A DNA stretch of 64,000 nt, taken from Larkinella soli (lineage in GTDB: Bacteria; Bacteroidota; Bacteroidia; Cytophagales; Spirosomataceae). Position 1 is the stretch's first letter. Each line of letters starts with the position of its first letter. Position numbers and translations under genes: made by a program. The stretch covers positions 124,001-188,000 of the forward strand of contig NZ_QTJY01000005.1 of NCBI RefSeq assembly GCF_003703975.1, read 5' to 3'. Shown piece by piece: positions 46,060-55,099 of the stretch. Under the pieces are notes generated by a model. That model was not told the origin of the DNA. It did not search any database and worked only from the letters and a program-made list of their open reading frames with translations.

Positions 46060-47514
46060 CTACCGGATATCGATCACCCGTTCGAATCGTTCGGTTTCGA
46101 GGGTTTGTCCGGTCCCGGCGTCCGTAACCGCAACCCGGAAACGATAGAGCCCCGGCGGTATCGTTTCCGGGAAACGGACCTGGGCGGTGTAGTCGGACAG
46201 AACCGCGTCGGTATAGACCGACACGGCGAACGTCATCTCGATTTCCGGCCCGCTCCGACCCACCGGCAGGAGCTTCAGGATCGTGCGGATGTCGCGCGTC
46301 CGGATGGGTTTCGTGTGCAGTGTTAGCTGAAAGACGCCCCCGTCGGCGGCATTGCGGACGATAAACATCGGGTTGTTCGGGTCGCAGAAACCGTCGGAGG
46401 CCGCAAAGGTCCGATCGTTGACGTTCCCGAAACCGATCACATACGGCTGGTCGGCTGTCCGGGTAACGGCCAGTCGGTAGCAGGTAGAGGCCGGAAGGCC
46501 GTTTTCAAGCACCCGAATGACGTAATGCCCCGGCGGGATGCCGGCTCCCGGCCTAAAGGTCAGTTGCCGCCCGTCGGGCGAAAAGCGGGTCGGCCGTCGC
46601 CGGAGGGTTGTGCCGTCGAAGTGCTTCAGTTCGATTTCCGTACCGGCGTTTTCAAACAGATTGATCCCACTTAAACCTACCTCTTCCCCCGCCACCGAGC
46701 GCGCCGGGAGTAGAGAATACGGCTCGGTGCCCAGACGAACAGTGCCCTTCCTTACTTGCAGCAGGTCGGGAGATACCGCCGACCGTCCGCCGGCTTTCTG
46801 AAGTTCGAGGGCATACCTTCCGGGCCGGAGGGCGAGGGCCTCCGGAACCCGGACCCGCAGCAGCACCGGATATTGGGTATGGCGGATACCGGCGTCCGTG
46901 ATGTACTGCGCTACGGCGCTGCTTTCGATCACCTGCGGCTCCGCCCCCGGCACGTCCTTCGGCGTCAGCACCAGCTTCATGTCCGGCACTCCATCATAGA
47001 TATTTTCGGCCGAAAGCAGAAACCCGTCCGGGTCGCCGATTTTCCAGGTGTCGAAACCGGGTTCGGGCACCAGCCGGATCGCCAGGCGGCCGGTGGAGCG
47101 CAGGGTAAGCCGGTATTCGGTGACGGTACCGGCCGGAACACTCTCTGCCTGACCGGACGGGGCTGCGCCGATAAAATACCGGTTTTCGGCCGTGGCGTTC
47201 AGGTCGATGGCATCAAAACCGGCTTCGTAGCCTGCCCCGACTCTGGACATAAGCCGGGCATTGGCCGTCAGGCGGAAGGACGGCCGCAGGAGCGCAGCTC
47301 CGAAGCGATCCGGTAAATCTACCGTAATCTCATTCAGCGTCCGGTCGATGCGGATGCGGTCGTCCGGGATGCCGTCGATGTGCATCTCCAGAATCTGCGG
47401 CTTTTCGTCCGGCACCGGATCGGCCTTTTCCCGATCCGGTCGGCAGGCCGAGAGCAGGACAAACAGAAGACCGGCCTGTAACAGACGGTTTGCGAAGACA
47501 AGCGGACGGTTCAT
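46060..47514 (-). CDS. Large beta-rich lipoprotein of unknown function
   Basis: I do not recognise a named family. The 484-residue protein has a lipoprotein signal with a lipobox ending LLSAC (Cys24), a polar spacer (RPDREKADPVPDEKP), and then repeated beta-sandwich-like segments. Several show the same phrasing, ...RPGRYALELQKAG, ...IPPGHYVIRVLENG and ...IPPGLYRFRVAVTDAG, which suggests a tandem array of Ig/FN3-like folds. It may be a surface or periplasmic binding protein. It is divergent from the efflux operon, so the 47515-47698 region serves both genes. The start MNRPLVFANR gives a normal lipoprotein leader. Confidence 0.6.
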   Translation of the reverse strand: MNRPLVFANRLLQAGLLFVLLSACRPDREKADPVPDEKPQILEMHIDGIPDDRIRIDRTLNEITVDLPDRFGAALLRPSFRLTANARLMSRVGAGYEAGFDAIDLNATAENRYFIGAAPSGQAESVPAGTVTEYRLTLRSTGRLAIRLVPEPGFDTWKIGDPDGFLLSAENIYDGVPDMKLVLTPKDVPGAEPQVIESSAVAQYITDAGIRHTQYPVLLRVRVPEALALRPGRYALELQKAGGRSAVSPDLLQVRKGTVRLGTEPYSLLPARSVAGEEVGLSGINLFENAGTEIELKHFDGTTLRRRPTRFSPDGRQLTFRPGAGIPPGHYVIRVLENGLPASTCYRLAVTRTADQPYVIGFGNVNDRTFAASDGFCDPNNPMFIVRNAADGGVFQLTLHTKPIRTRDIRTILKLLPVGRSGPEIEMTFAVSVYTDAVLSDYTAQVRFPETIPPGLYRFRVAVTDAGTGQTLETERFERVIDIR

Positions 47515-47599
47515 GGTTCAGGAAATTCGGATCAATGAAAATTCGGTAATTCGATTCACTTTTGCAAGCCCGTCAAAACCGCACGATCCCGCCGTTCCC

Positions 47600-47627
47600 T
47601 TTCGCACAGGCTGTGCGAAATCGCACA
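47600..47627. promoter_or_regulatory. Overlapping palindromic operator upstream of the efflux operon
   Basis: TTTCGCACA (47600-47608), GGC, then TGTGCGAAA (47612-47620) is a perfect 9-bp inverted repeat. TGTGCGA (47612-47618) pairs again with TCGCACA (47621-47627) over AA. Three alternating half-sites result. It lies about 54 bases upstream of a -24-like element, the usual place for a sigma-54 activator site, and the operon itself encodes such an activator. Confidence 0.65.
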
Positions 47628-47680
47628 CTTTTTCAAGCACCTTTCTCAGTTAACTCATTAATTACCAGCGCTATATCCTC

Positions 47681-47696
47681 TGGCATGCCTTTTGGC
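47681..47696 (+). promoter_or_regulatory. Sigma-54 (-24/-12)-like promoter
   Basis: TGGCATG (47681-47687), CCTT, TTGG (47692-47695) resembles the sigma-54 consensus TGGCACG-N4-TTGC, with mismatches at C of CACG and at the final C. Transcription would start near 47707, which fits the ATG at 47723 but not 47699. Confidence 0.4.
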
Positions 47697-47722
47697 TTAT
47701 GGATGTCAAAAGTAAACAACAA

Positions 47723-48973
47723 ATGGACAGAGAACTCGCCCCCGAGCTGGTCACCCGAAACCGCAACCGCACGTATGTCGTCGTCGCCCTGATCCTGGCG
47801 GCCGTGGTCGTCGTGCTGCTGTTTTTCCGGAACGTGCTGAAGACCTCCGTCGAGGCCGCCCGCATCCGGACGGCCGTGGCGGAAACCGGCCCGGTCGAAA
47901 ACAGCTTCAACGCCACCGGCGAGGTGATCCCGGCCTACGAACAGATCATTACCAGCCCCATCCGGGCCAGCATCCGCCGGGTCCTGCTCCCCCCGGGCAC
48001 CCAGGTCAAACCCGGACAGGCCATCCTCGACCTCGACAAATCTCTGTCGGAGATCGAGTATGAAAAGCTGAAAGACCAGCTCGCCCTCAAACGCAACGGC
48101 ATCGACCAGCTGCGCATGAAGCTGAACAAAAACCTCTTCGATGCCGAAGCCGACGACCAGATCAAATCCCTCAACATCAGCCGACTGAAGGCTGAAATTG
48201 AAGACACGAAACGGCTTCAGAAAGTGGGCGGGCGCACGCTGGAAGACGTCACCCAGGCCGAAGACAAGCTGCGGATCGCCGAACTGGAGAAGAAAAAACT
48301 CGAAAACGACCTGACCTACAACCGGCAGTCGATGGGCGCGAGCCTGAAGGAAACGACCCTCCAGGCCCAGATCGAAGAAAAGAACCTGCGGGAACTGGAA
48401 CACAAACTGCGGCAGGCCGATATCGTCGCCGACCGGGCGGGCGTGCTGACCTGGGTGAACGAAAACATCGGCTCGGCCGTCAACGAAGGCGAAATGCTGG
48501 TCCGGCTGGCCGATCTGGGCAGTTTCCGGATCGAGGGCTCCTGCTCTGACATCTACGCCGACCAGGTTAAAACCGGCCTGCCGGTGATCGTGAAGGTGAA
48601 CGAAACCAGCCTGCGCGGGCTGATCACGCAGGTAAAACCGTCGGTGCAGAATGGCACGATGCGGTTCGTGGTCCAGCTCGACAACAACCGGCACGCTTCG
48701 CTGCGGCCCGCCATGAAGGTAGAGGTGTTCGTCGTTACCAGCCGCACGGCGCGGGCCGTGCGGGTCGCCAACGGGCCGGCTTTCAAGGGCAAGAAGAAGC
48801 AGTTCGTCTACGTGCTGGACAAAGGGGGCGTCGCCCGGCGCCGGGAGGTGGAGGTCGGCCTGTCGAACTTCGACTTTGTGGAAATCCGGAACGGTATTCA
48901 GCCCGGCGAGAAGGTCATCATCACCGACCTCAGCCAATACGAACACCTCGAAGAAATAACCATCACGGATTAA
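47723..48973 (+). CDS. HlyD/MacA-type periplasmic adaptor of an ABC efflux system
   Basis: The protein of 416 residues begins MDRELAPELVTRNRNRTY, has one membrane helix (about residues 19-37), and then the adaptor core. This has a barrel-sandwich half (NATGEVIPAYEQIITSP and PPGTQVKPGQAIL), a long coiled-coil hairpin of about residues 95-225, and a second sandwich half. It ends in a beta-barrel and membrane-proximal domain. It should connect the inner-membrane permeases to the TolC-like protein encoded next. An ATG eight codons earlier (47699) lies before the predicted transcription start and makes a less typical leader, so I chose 47723. It is the first gene of a seven-gene operon. Confidence 0.88.
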   Translation: MDRELAPELVTRNRNRTYVVVALILAAVVVVLLFFRNVLKTSVEAARIRTAVAETGPVENSFNATGEVIPAYEQIITSPIRASIRRVLLPPGTQVKPGQAILDLDKSLSEIEYEKLKDQLALKRNGIDQLRMKLNKNLFDAEADDQIKSLNISRLKAEIEDTKRLQKVGGRTLEDVTQAEDKLRIAELEKKKLENDLTYNRQSMGASLKETTLQAQIEEKNLRELEHKLRQADIVADRAGVLTWVNENIGSAVNEGEMLVRLADLGSFRIEGSCSDIYADQVKTGLPVIVKVNETSLRGLITQVKPSVQNGTMRFVVQLDNNRHASLRPAMKVEVFVVTSRTARAVRVANGPAFKGKKKQFVYVLDKGGVARRREVEVGLSNFDFVEIRNGIQPGEKVIITDLSQYEHLEEITITD

Positions 48974-48986
48974 CGGAAACGGTCGG

Positions 48987-50429
48987 ATGAAAGCAATCTT
49001 TACAATCGGTTTCCTGCTGATCGGTCTGACGGTTTCGGCTCAGCCGCCGGTGCTGACGCTGGAAGACGTGGTGGCAATGGCGAAGCAGCAGTCGATTGCC
49101 TCCAAACAGGCGGCCACGCTGAAGCAGACCAACTACTGGAAATACCGCTCTTTTGTGGCGGGTTTCCGGCCGCAGCTGAGCCTCGACGGCTCCCTGCCCA
49201 ACTTCACCCGCTCCTACACGCCGGTGACGCAGCCCGACGGCACGCTCATCTTCCAGCGGGTTTCCAACAACAACTCGCTGGTGAACCTCTCACTGAGCCA
49301 GAACATCACCCTGACGGGCGGGTCGATCTTCGTGCAGAAGCAGCTCCAGCGGTTCGATGATTTTCAGCGCAGCAATACGCTTTATAACGGCATTCCGTTT
49401 GCCGTGGGCCTGACGCAGCCGCTGTTCCAGTTCAACCCGATGCGGTGGGACCGGAAGATCGAGCCGCTGAAATACGAGGAAGGCAACCAGCAGTTCATCG
49501 AAGGCATGGAGAAGGTGGCTCTCGACGCCACGGGTTATTATTTCGACCTGCTCGTCGCCCAGGTGAATCTCCAGATCGCCGAGAAAAACCTGAGCAACAA
49601 CGATACCCTGTTCAGGATTGCCCGGCACAAGCTGGAACTCGGGAAAATCTCGCAGAATGACCTGTTGCAGCTGCAACTGAGCGTGCTGACGGCGCAGAAG
49701 GATTACGCGTCGGCGCGGCAGAATGCCGAGGTGGCGTCGCTGAGCCTGCGCTCCTACATGGGCCTGCGTCAGGAACGGCTGCCGGAGCTGGCGGTGCCGG
49801 AACGAACCCTCGATCTGGAGGTGGACGTAAAGAAAGCCCTGAGCGAAGCGCTTTCCAACCGCTCCGACGCCATCGCCTTCCGCCGGCGGCTACTCGAAGC
49901 CCAGCGCGACGTCGACAAGGCCCGGAAGGATAACGGCCTGAATGCCACCCTCAACGCGGCTTTCGGTCTTTCCAACCGGGGCGCTCATTTCGGCGACGTG
50001 TACGTGCGTCCGCAGGACCGGGAATACGTCGAAATCCAGTTCGTACTGCCGATCATGACCTGGGGCCGCGCCCAGGCCCGCACCGAAACCGCCCGGGCCA
50101 ACCAGCAGTTTGCCAGACAGTCGGTCGAGCAGGATAAACTGACTTTCGAGCAGGCCATCTATACCCAGGTGACGCTGCTGAAAATGCTCTCCCAGCAGGT
50201 GAAGCTCACCGCCGAAGCCGACCGCATTGCGCAGGAACGGTATCGCATCGCCCAGAACCGCTTCATCCTGAGCGACCTGAGCGTGACGGACCTCGGCATC
50301 GCCACCCAGGAGAAAGACCGCGCCCGACGCGACGCCATCCTGGCTCTACGCGACTACTGGCAGTCGTTTTATAGCATCCGGCTGCTGACCCTGTATGATT
50401 TTGAACGCAACGAAAAAATAACATACTGA
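48987..50429 (+). CDS. TolC-family outer membrane efflux protein
   Basis: This 480-residue protein has a signal peptide (MKAIFTIGFLLIGLTVSAQ) and two repeats of long amphipathic helices separated by short beta segments, as in TolC. Markers are QTNYWKYRSF, YYFDLLVAQVNLQIAEKNL, LELGKISQNDLLQLQLSVL and FILSDLSVTDLGIATQEKD. Three monomers would form the outer membrane channel for the adaptor and permeases of the same operon. It starts 13 bases after the adaptor stop, and the ATPase gene begins one base after its own stop. Confidence 0.9.
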   Translation: MKAIFTIGFLLIGLTVSAQPPVLTLEDVVAMAKQQSIASKQAATLKQTNYWKYRSFVAGFRPQLSLDGSLPNFTRSYTPVTQPDGTLIFQRVSNNNSLVNLSLSQNITLTGGSIFVQKQLQRFDDFQRSNTLYNGIPFAVGLTQPLFQFNPMRWDRKIEPLKYEEGNQQFIEGMEKVALDATGYYFDLLVAQVNLQIAEKNLSNNDTLFRIARHKLELGKISQNDLLQLQLSVLTAQKDYASARQNAEVASLSLRSYMGLRQERLPELAVPERTLDLEVDVKKALSEALSNRSDAIAFRRRLLEAQRDVDKARKDNGLNATLNAAFGLSNRGAHFGDVYVRPQDREYVEIQFVLPIMTWGRAQARTETARANQQFARQSVEQDKLTFEQAIYTQVTLLKMLSQQVKLTAEADRIAQERYRIAQNRFILSDLSVTDLGIATQEKDRARRDAILALRDYWQSFYSIRLLTLYDFERNEKITY

Positions 50430-50430
50430 C

Positions 50431-51093
<663 letters not shown>

Positions 51094-51130
51094 ATGATTG
51101 AGTTGTTGAATGATTGAATTGTTGAATGAC
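51094..51130 (+). repeat. 16-base tandem repeat between ATPase and permease genes
   Basis: ATGATTGAGTTGTTGA (51094-51109) and ATGATTGAATTGTTGA (51110-51125) differ by one base and are followed by ATGAC. The repeat fills almost the whole gap between the two genes and is AT-rich against the local sequence. Confidence 0.8.
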
Positions 51131-51132
51131 AA

Positions 51133-52380
51133 ATGCTGACGAACTATATTAAAATCGCCTGGAAGGTGCTGCTGCGGCATCCGTTCTACACCTTCATCAC
51201 CCTTTTCGGCATCAGTCTGACCCTGACGGTGCTGATGGTGCTGACCTCGTTTCTCGACCACCTGTTCGGGACCCATTACCCCGAAACCCGGCGCGACCGC
51301 TCCCTGTACATCCAGTTCCTGACGCAGACCGATTCGAGCCGAACCTTTCAGAATAAGGGGCCGATGAGCTTCAAATTTCTGACGGATTACGCCAAATCGC
51401 TCAAAACCGCCGAGCGGGTAACGATCCTGACCTTCCTGAACAGCTCGAACGCCTACGTCGGCTCGCAGAAAATCAAGCTCAGCACCAAATACACCGACGC
51501 CGATTTCTGGCGGGTGATGGAGTTCGAGTTTCTGGAAGGCAAGCCCTACAACGAACAGAATATCGCCAACAGCGACCATGTGGCCGTGATCACCGACGAC
51601 CTGGAGCGGCAGTATTTCGGGTCCGAAACCGAACCCGTCGTGGGGAAAGACATCGAAATCGAAAACATCCATTACCGGGTCATCGGCGTCGTTCGGGGCA
51701 GTCCGGTGACGCGAATCTACAGCTACGCCGACGTCTATTTCCCGTATACCGCCCCCAAGAGCAACTACCAGAACGGCGGCATGCGGGGTGGATATGTGGC
51801 CGTGGTCCTGGCGAAAGACCGCTCCGATTTCCCGCAGATTCAGGAGGAGTTTCAGTCGAAGATCGACCGTATTCCGCTTCCGACCGTTGAGAACGGGTTC
51901 AAGTTCTCAGTGCTTGAAGTAAAAAGCGAACCGTATCTGGAAGGATTCGTCGGGACCATCCTGGACGGAAATAAGGGTCTGAAAACCATCTTCTTCGGCA
52001 TCATCGCCTTTATCATGCTTATGCTGATGGGCCTTCCCGCCATCAACCTCGTGAACGTCAACGTCAGCCGGATCATGGAGCGGGCGTCGGAGATCGGCAT
52101 CCGGAAGGCCTTCGGCGCGCCGGTGAAAACGCTGCTGTGGCAGTTCATCGTCGAGAACATCTTCATTACGTTCATCGGAGGGGCTATCGCCCTGCTGTTT
52201 ACGCTGATCATCATCCACTTCATCAACACCAGCGGCTGGATCGCCTACGCCGACCTGACCATCAACCTGACCGTCTTTGCCGTCAGCATTCTGGTCTGCC
52301 TGGTGTTCGGACTGCTGTCGGGCGTCGTGCCGGCTTTCCGGATGTCGAAACTGAACATTGCCGAAGCTCTCAAATCCTGA
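51133..52380 (+). CDS. FtsX/MacB-type ABC permease 1
   Basis: This 415-residue protein has the MacB layout: a helix at residues 17-40 (FYTFITLFGISLTLTVLMVL), a large periplasmic domain (about 45-285), and three C-terminal helices (about 289-312, 335-362 and 375-400). The FtsX-domain marker RASEIGIRKAFGAPVKTLLWQF lies between the second and third helices. It should pair with the next permease as a heterodimer using the ATPase encoded upstream. Its stop is 20 bases before the start of permease 2. Confidence 0.9.
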   Translation: MLTNYIKIAWKVLLRHPFYTFITLFGISLTLTVLMVLTSFLDHLFGTHYPETRRDRSLYIQFLTQTDSSRTFQNKGPMSFKFLTDYAKSLKTAERVTILTFLNSSNAYVGSQKIKLSTKYTDADFWRVMEFEFLEGKPYNEQNIANSDHVAVITDDLERQYFGSETEPVVGKDIEIENIHYRVIGVVRGSPVTRIYSYADVYFPYTAPKSNYQNGGMRGGYVAVVLAKDRSDFPQIQEEFQSKIDRIPLPTVENGFKFSVLEVKSEPYLEGFVGTILDGNKGLKTIFFGIIAFIMLMLMGLPAINLVNVNVSRIMERASEIGIRKAFGAPVKTLLWQFIVENIFITFIGGAIALLFTLIIIHFINTSGWIAYADLTINLTVFAVSILVCLVFGLLSGVVPAFRMSKLNIAEALKS

Positions 52381-52400
52381 CCCCAAACCATCCTGCGCAT

Positions 52401-53555
52401 ATGATTCGTCATCTTTTAAAACTGATCTGGAACAAGAAAAAAGCCCACGCCCTCCTGCTGGTCGAAATCTGGGCTGCGTTCATGGTGCTGTTCGGGCTGA
52501 CGTCGCTGATCGTCATCAACGTCCGGAACTACAACCAGCCCCTCGGCTTCGAATACGAAAACGCCTGGGCCGTTCTCCTGAACAACAACCAGGACACGAC
52601 GCAGGTCGCCGAAAAAATACAACGGATTCTCGACCGTGTGGAAGCGTTCCCGGAAGTTGAAGCGGCCACGCGCATGAGCGGCAACTTTCCCTTCTCGGCC
52701 AATACGTCGAACAACCGGATCGACTACGGGAAACGCAAGACGCTCGCCGACTTTTTCACCACCGACGAGAACTTCGCCAAAACGCTGAACATCCCGGTCG
52801 TCGCCGGCCGCTGGTTCCGCAATGCCGACAGTGTCGGGAAATACACGCCGATCGTCCTCAACCGGAAGGCGAAGGACGAGCTGTTCGGGGACGAAAATCC
52901 GCTGGGCAGGGTTCTCAGCGACCGGTATAAGGTATTCGGCGTGGTCAACACCTTCAAGTCGAAGGGTGAATACATGTCCGACAACCCGGCCGTGTTCGAG
53001 CTAATGGACGCGAAAAGTGCCTGGCATTCGACCCTGCTGATTCGGGTGAAACCGGGAACCGATGCGGCCTTCGAAGCCAAAATGGTGAAAGCCGTCACCA
53101 CAATGGTAGATGACTGGAGCGTGGAAGTCAACTACCTGACCGATTCCCGCAAAAACCGGCACAACCTCACGCTCGTGCCGGTCATCATCTTCGGCATCGT
53201 GTCCAGCTTCCTGCTGATCAACGTGGCCCTCGGCCTGTTCGGCGTCCTGAACCTGAGCATCGCCCGGCGACGGGGTGAGATCGGGTTGCGCCGGGCGCTC
53301 GGCGCCACCGGCAGCGGCATCTCGTCGCAGTTCATCGGTGAAATCTGGGTGCTGGCCACCTTCGGCCTGCTGATCGGGTTTCTGTTTGCCTTACAGTTTC
53401 CGCTCATGAACGTCTTCGATGTGGAAGCAGGCATCTATCTGACGGCCATCGCCCTTTCAACGGTGGTGATCTACGGCCTGGTCACCGCCTGCGCCCTGTT
53501 CCCCAGCCGCCAGGCCGCCCTGATTCAGCCGGCCGTGGCATTACATGAAGAATAA
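52401..53555 (+). CDS. FtsX/MacB-type ABC permease 2
   Basis: This protein of 384 residues begins MIRHLLKLIWNKKKAHALLL and has four helices: about 19-42, then near 260, 305-330 and 345-368. The marker RRRGEIGLRRALGATGSGIS in the last third is the FtsX permease signature. The periplasmic domain (about 45-250) is MacB-like. An open frame reaching back to 52137 overlaps permease 1 and is not coding upstream of 52401. Two different permease halves in one operon suggest a heterodimeric transporter. Confidence 0.9.
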   Translation: MIRHLLKLIWNKKKAHALLLVEIWAAFMVLFGLTSLIVINVRNYNQPLGFEYENAWAVLLNNNQDTTQVAEKIQRILDRVEAFPEVEAATRMSGNFPFSANTSNNRIDYGKRKTLADFFTTDENFAKTLNIPVVAGRWFRNADSVGKYTPIVLNRKAKDELFGDENPLGRVLSDRYKVFGVVNTFKSKGEYMSDNPAVFELMDAKSAWHSTLLIRVKPGTDAAFEAKMVKAVTTMVDDWSVEVNYLTDSRKNRHNLTLVPVIIFGIVSSFLLINVALGLFGVLNLSIARRRGEIGLRRALGATGSGISSQFIGEIWVLATFGLLIGFLFALQFPLMNVFDVEAGIYLTAIALSTVVIYGLVTACALFPSRQAALIQPAVALHEE

Positions 53556-53556
53556 T

Positions 53557-53668
53557 TGATTAATTAATCATGAATAGCGAATATTGAATAGCGAAGTGGC
53601 TCCGCAACGCCGGACCAGCGCGATTTCAGTATTCGTTATTTCGCGTTCAATAGTCGATATTCGTTATT
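53557..53668. repeat. AT-rich palindrome and inverted repeat between permease 2 and the regulator
   Basis: TGATTAATTAATCA (53557-53570) is a perfect 14-bp palindrome. GAATAGCGAATATTGAATAG (from 53572) is partly complementary to the stretch at about 53640-53668 (TTCGCGTTCAATAG, TATTCGTTATT). The gap separates the transport genes from the two-component genes and may hold a second promoter or an mRNA processing site. Confidence 0.5.
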
Positions 53669-53685
53669 TATTTCTCCTCCGGCTA

Positions 53686-55068
53686 ATGCTCCTGATCATC
53701 GACGACGATATTGCCGTTCAGACCTCGCTCTCGCTGCTGCTTCGCCGGGAAGGCTTTGCCGTCAGGACTGCCGGCTCGCCCACCGAAGCATTCGCGGCCC
53801 TCGAAGCCGAAGAGACGAAACTGATTCTGCTGGACCTGAACTTCTCCATCGAGACGTCGGGCGTGGAGGGCATGAAGCTGCTGACCGCCATCCGGGGCCG
53901 GCATCCGGCCATCCCGATCATTCTGATCACCGGCTGGGGCACCATCGACCTGGCCGTACAGGGCATGAAGGCCGGCGCAAAGGACTTCATCACCAAACCC
54001 TGGCAGAACGAATACCTGTTGCAATCGGTCCGGACGCTGCTGAACCTGACGCAGCAGCCTGCCGACACCGGCCGCTCGCCGGGCCGCCGGAAACTCGACC
54101 AGCAGTTCCAGTTCGAGCACATCGTCGGCGAAGATCCCAAACTGCTCGACATCCTGGAAACCATCGGCCGGGTGGCACCCACCGACGCGCCGGTACTGAT
54201 TACCGGGGAGAGCGGCACCGGCAAGGAACTGATCGCCGAGGCCGTCCACCAGAACAGCCGCCGGCGGAGCAAACCCTTCGTGAAGGTCAACCTCGGCGGT
54301 ATTTCCTCGACCCTGTTTGAAAGCGAACTGTTCGGCCACGTCAAGGGCGCCTTCACCGACGCCAAATCCGACCGCGCCGGGCGCTTCGAGCTGGCCAACA
54401 AGGGCAGTATTTTTCTGGACGAAATCGGGGACCTCGACCCCGCCAGCCAGGTCAAACTGCTGCGGGTGCTGCAGGACCGCACCTTTGAGCCGCTCGGCAG
54501 CAGCCGCAGCAAGACCGTCGATGTGCGGGTCATCTGCGCTACCAACCGCAACCTCGAAGACATGGTGGCCCGGGGCACGTTCCGGGAAGACCTGTTTTAC
54601 CGGATCAACCTGATCACCGTCCGGCTGCCCGCCCTGCGCGAACGGCCCGACGACATCCCGGCGCTGGTCAATTACTTCGTCGACAACCTGAAAACCATCT
54701 ATGAACGTCCGGATCTGCACGTCAGCCCGGCGGCCCGGAAATGGCTGCGGAACCTGGCCCTGCCCGGCAACATCCGGCAGTTGAAAAACATCGTGGAGCG
54801 GGCCGTGCTGCTGTCGATCCGGGACGAACTGGAAGTGAGCGATTTCCAGAAACACGTCACCCAGCGATCCGGGCCGGCGGGGGCGGGGTCGCTGCCCGAA
54901 GTCGGCACTATCACCCTGGAGGAACTGGAACACCAGATGATCCGGCGGGCGATGGAGTATTACAACAACCGGGTTTCCAAAGTCGCCCGGGCGCTGGGCA
55001 TCACCCGGTTCGCGCTTTACCGGCGGCTCGACAAATTCGGGATTCCCTACGATGGAACCGCGGATTGA
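53686..55068 (+). CDS. Sigma-54-dependent NtrC-family response regulator
   Basis: This protein of 460 residues has three domains in the usual order. The receiver domain (1-115) has Asp50 as the phosphorylation site in LILLDLN and Lys in FITKPW. The AAA+ domain (about 150-380) has GESGTGKE (residues 174-181), the sigma-54 contact loop GAFTDA and FLDEIGDL. The Fis-type HTH is at the C-terminus (ELEHQMIRRAMEYYNNRVSKVARALGI, split here by helix turns). It activates sigma-54 promoters by ATP hydrolysis. The start is the ATG at 53686 because earlier codons read through a repeat. Its likely target is the palindrome at 47600-47627. Confidence 0.95.
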   Translation: MLLIIDDDIAVQTSLSLLLRREGFAVRTAGSPTEAFAALEAEETKLILLDLNFSIETSGVEGMKLLTAIRGRHPAIPIILITGWGTIDLAVQGMKAGAKDFITKPWQNEYLLQSVRTLLNLTQQPADTGRSPGRRKLDQQFQFEHIVGEDPKLLDILETIGRVAPTDAPVLITGESGTGKELIAEAVHQNSRRRSKPFVKVNLGGISSTLFESELFGHVKGAFTDAKSDRAGRFELANKGSIFLDEIGDLDPASQVKLLRVLQDRTFEPLGSSRSKTVDVRVICATNRNLEDMVARGTFREDLFYRINLITVRLPALRERPDDIPALVNYFVDNLKTIYERPDLHVSPAARKWLRNLALPGNIRQLKNIVERAVLLSIRDELEVSDFQKHVTQRSGPAGAGSLPEVGTITLEELEHQMIRRAMEYYNNRVSKVARALGITRFALYRRLDKFGIPYDGTAD

Positions 55069-55099
55069 ACGATTGCGTCCGGGGGCCTATCTTTAGCCG

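Noticed and set aside
51900-52400. Upstream extension of permease 2 into permease 1
   Set aside because: The frame from 52137 is Arg/His-rich and overlaps the conserved end of permease 1; coding begins at 52401.
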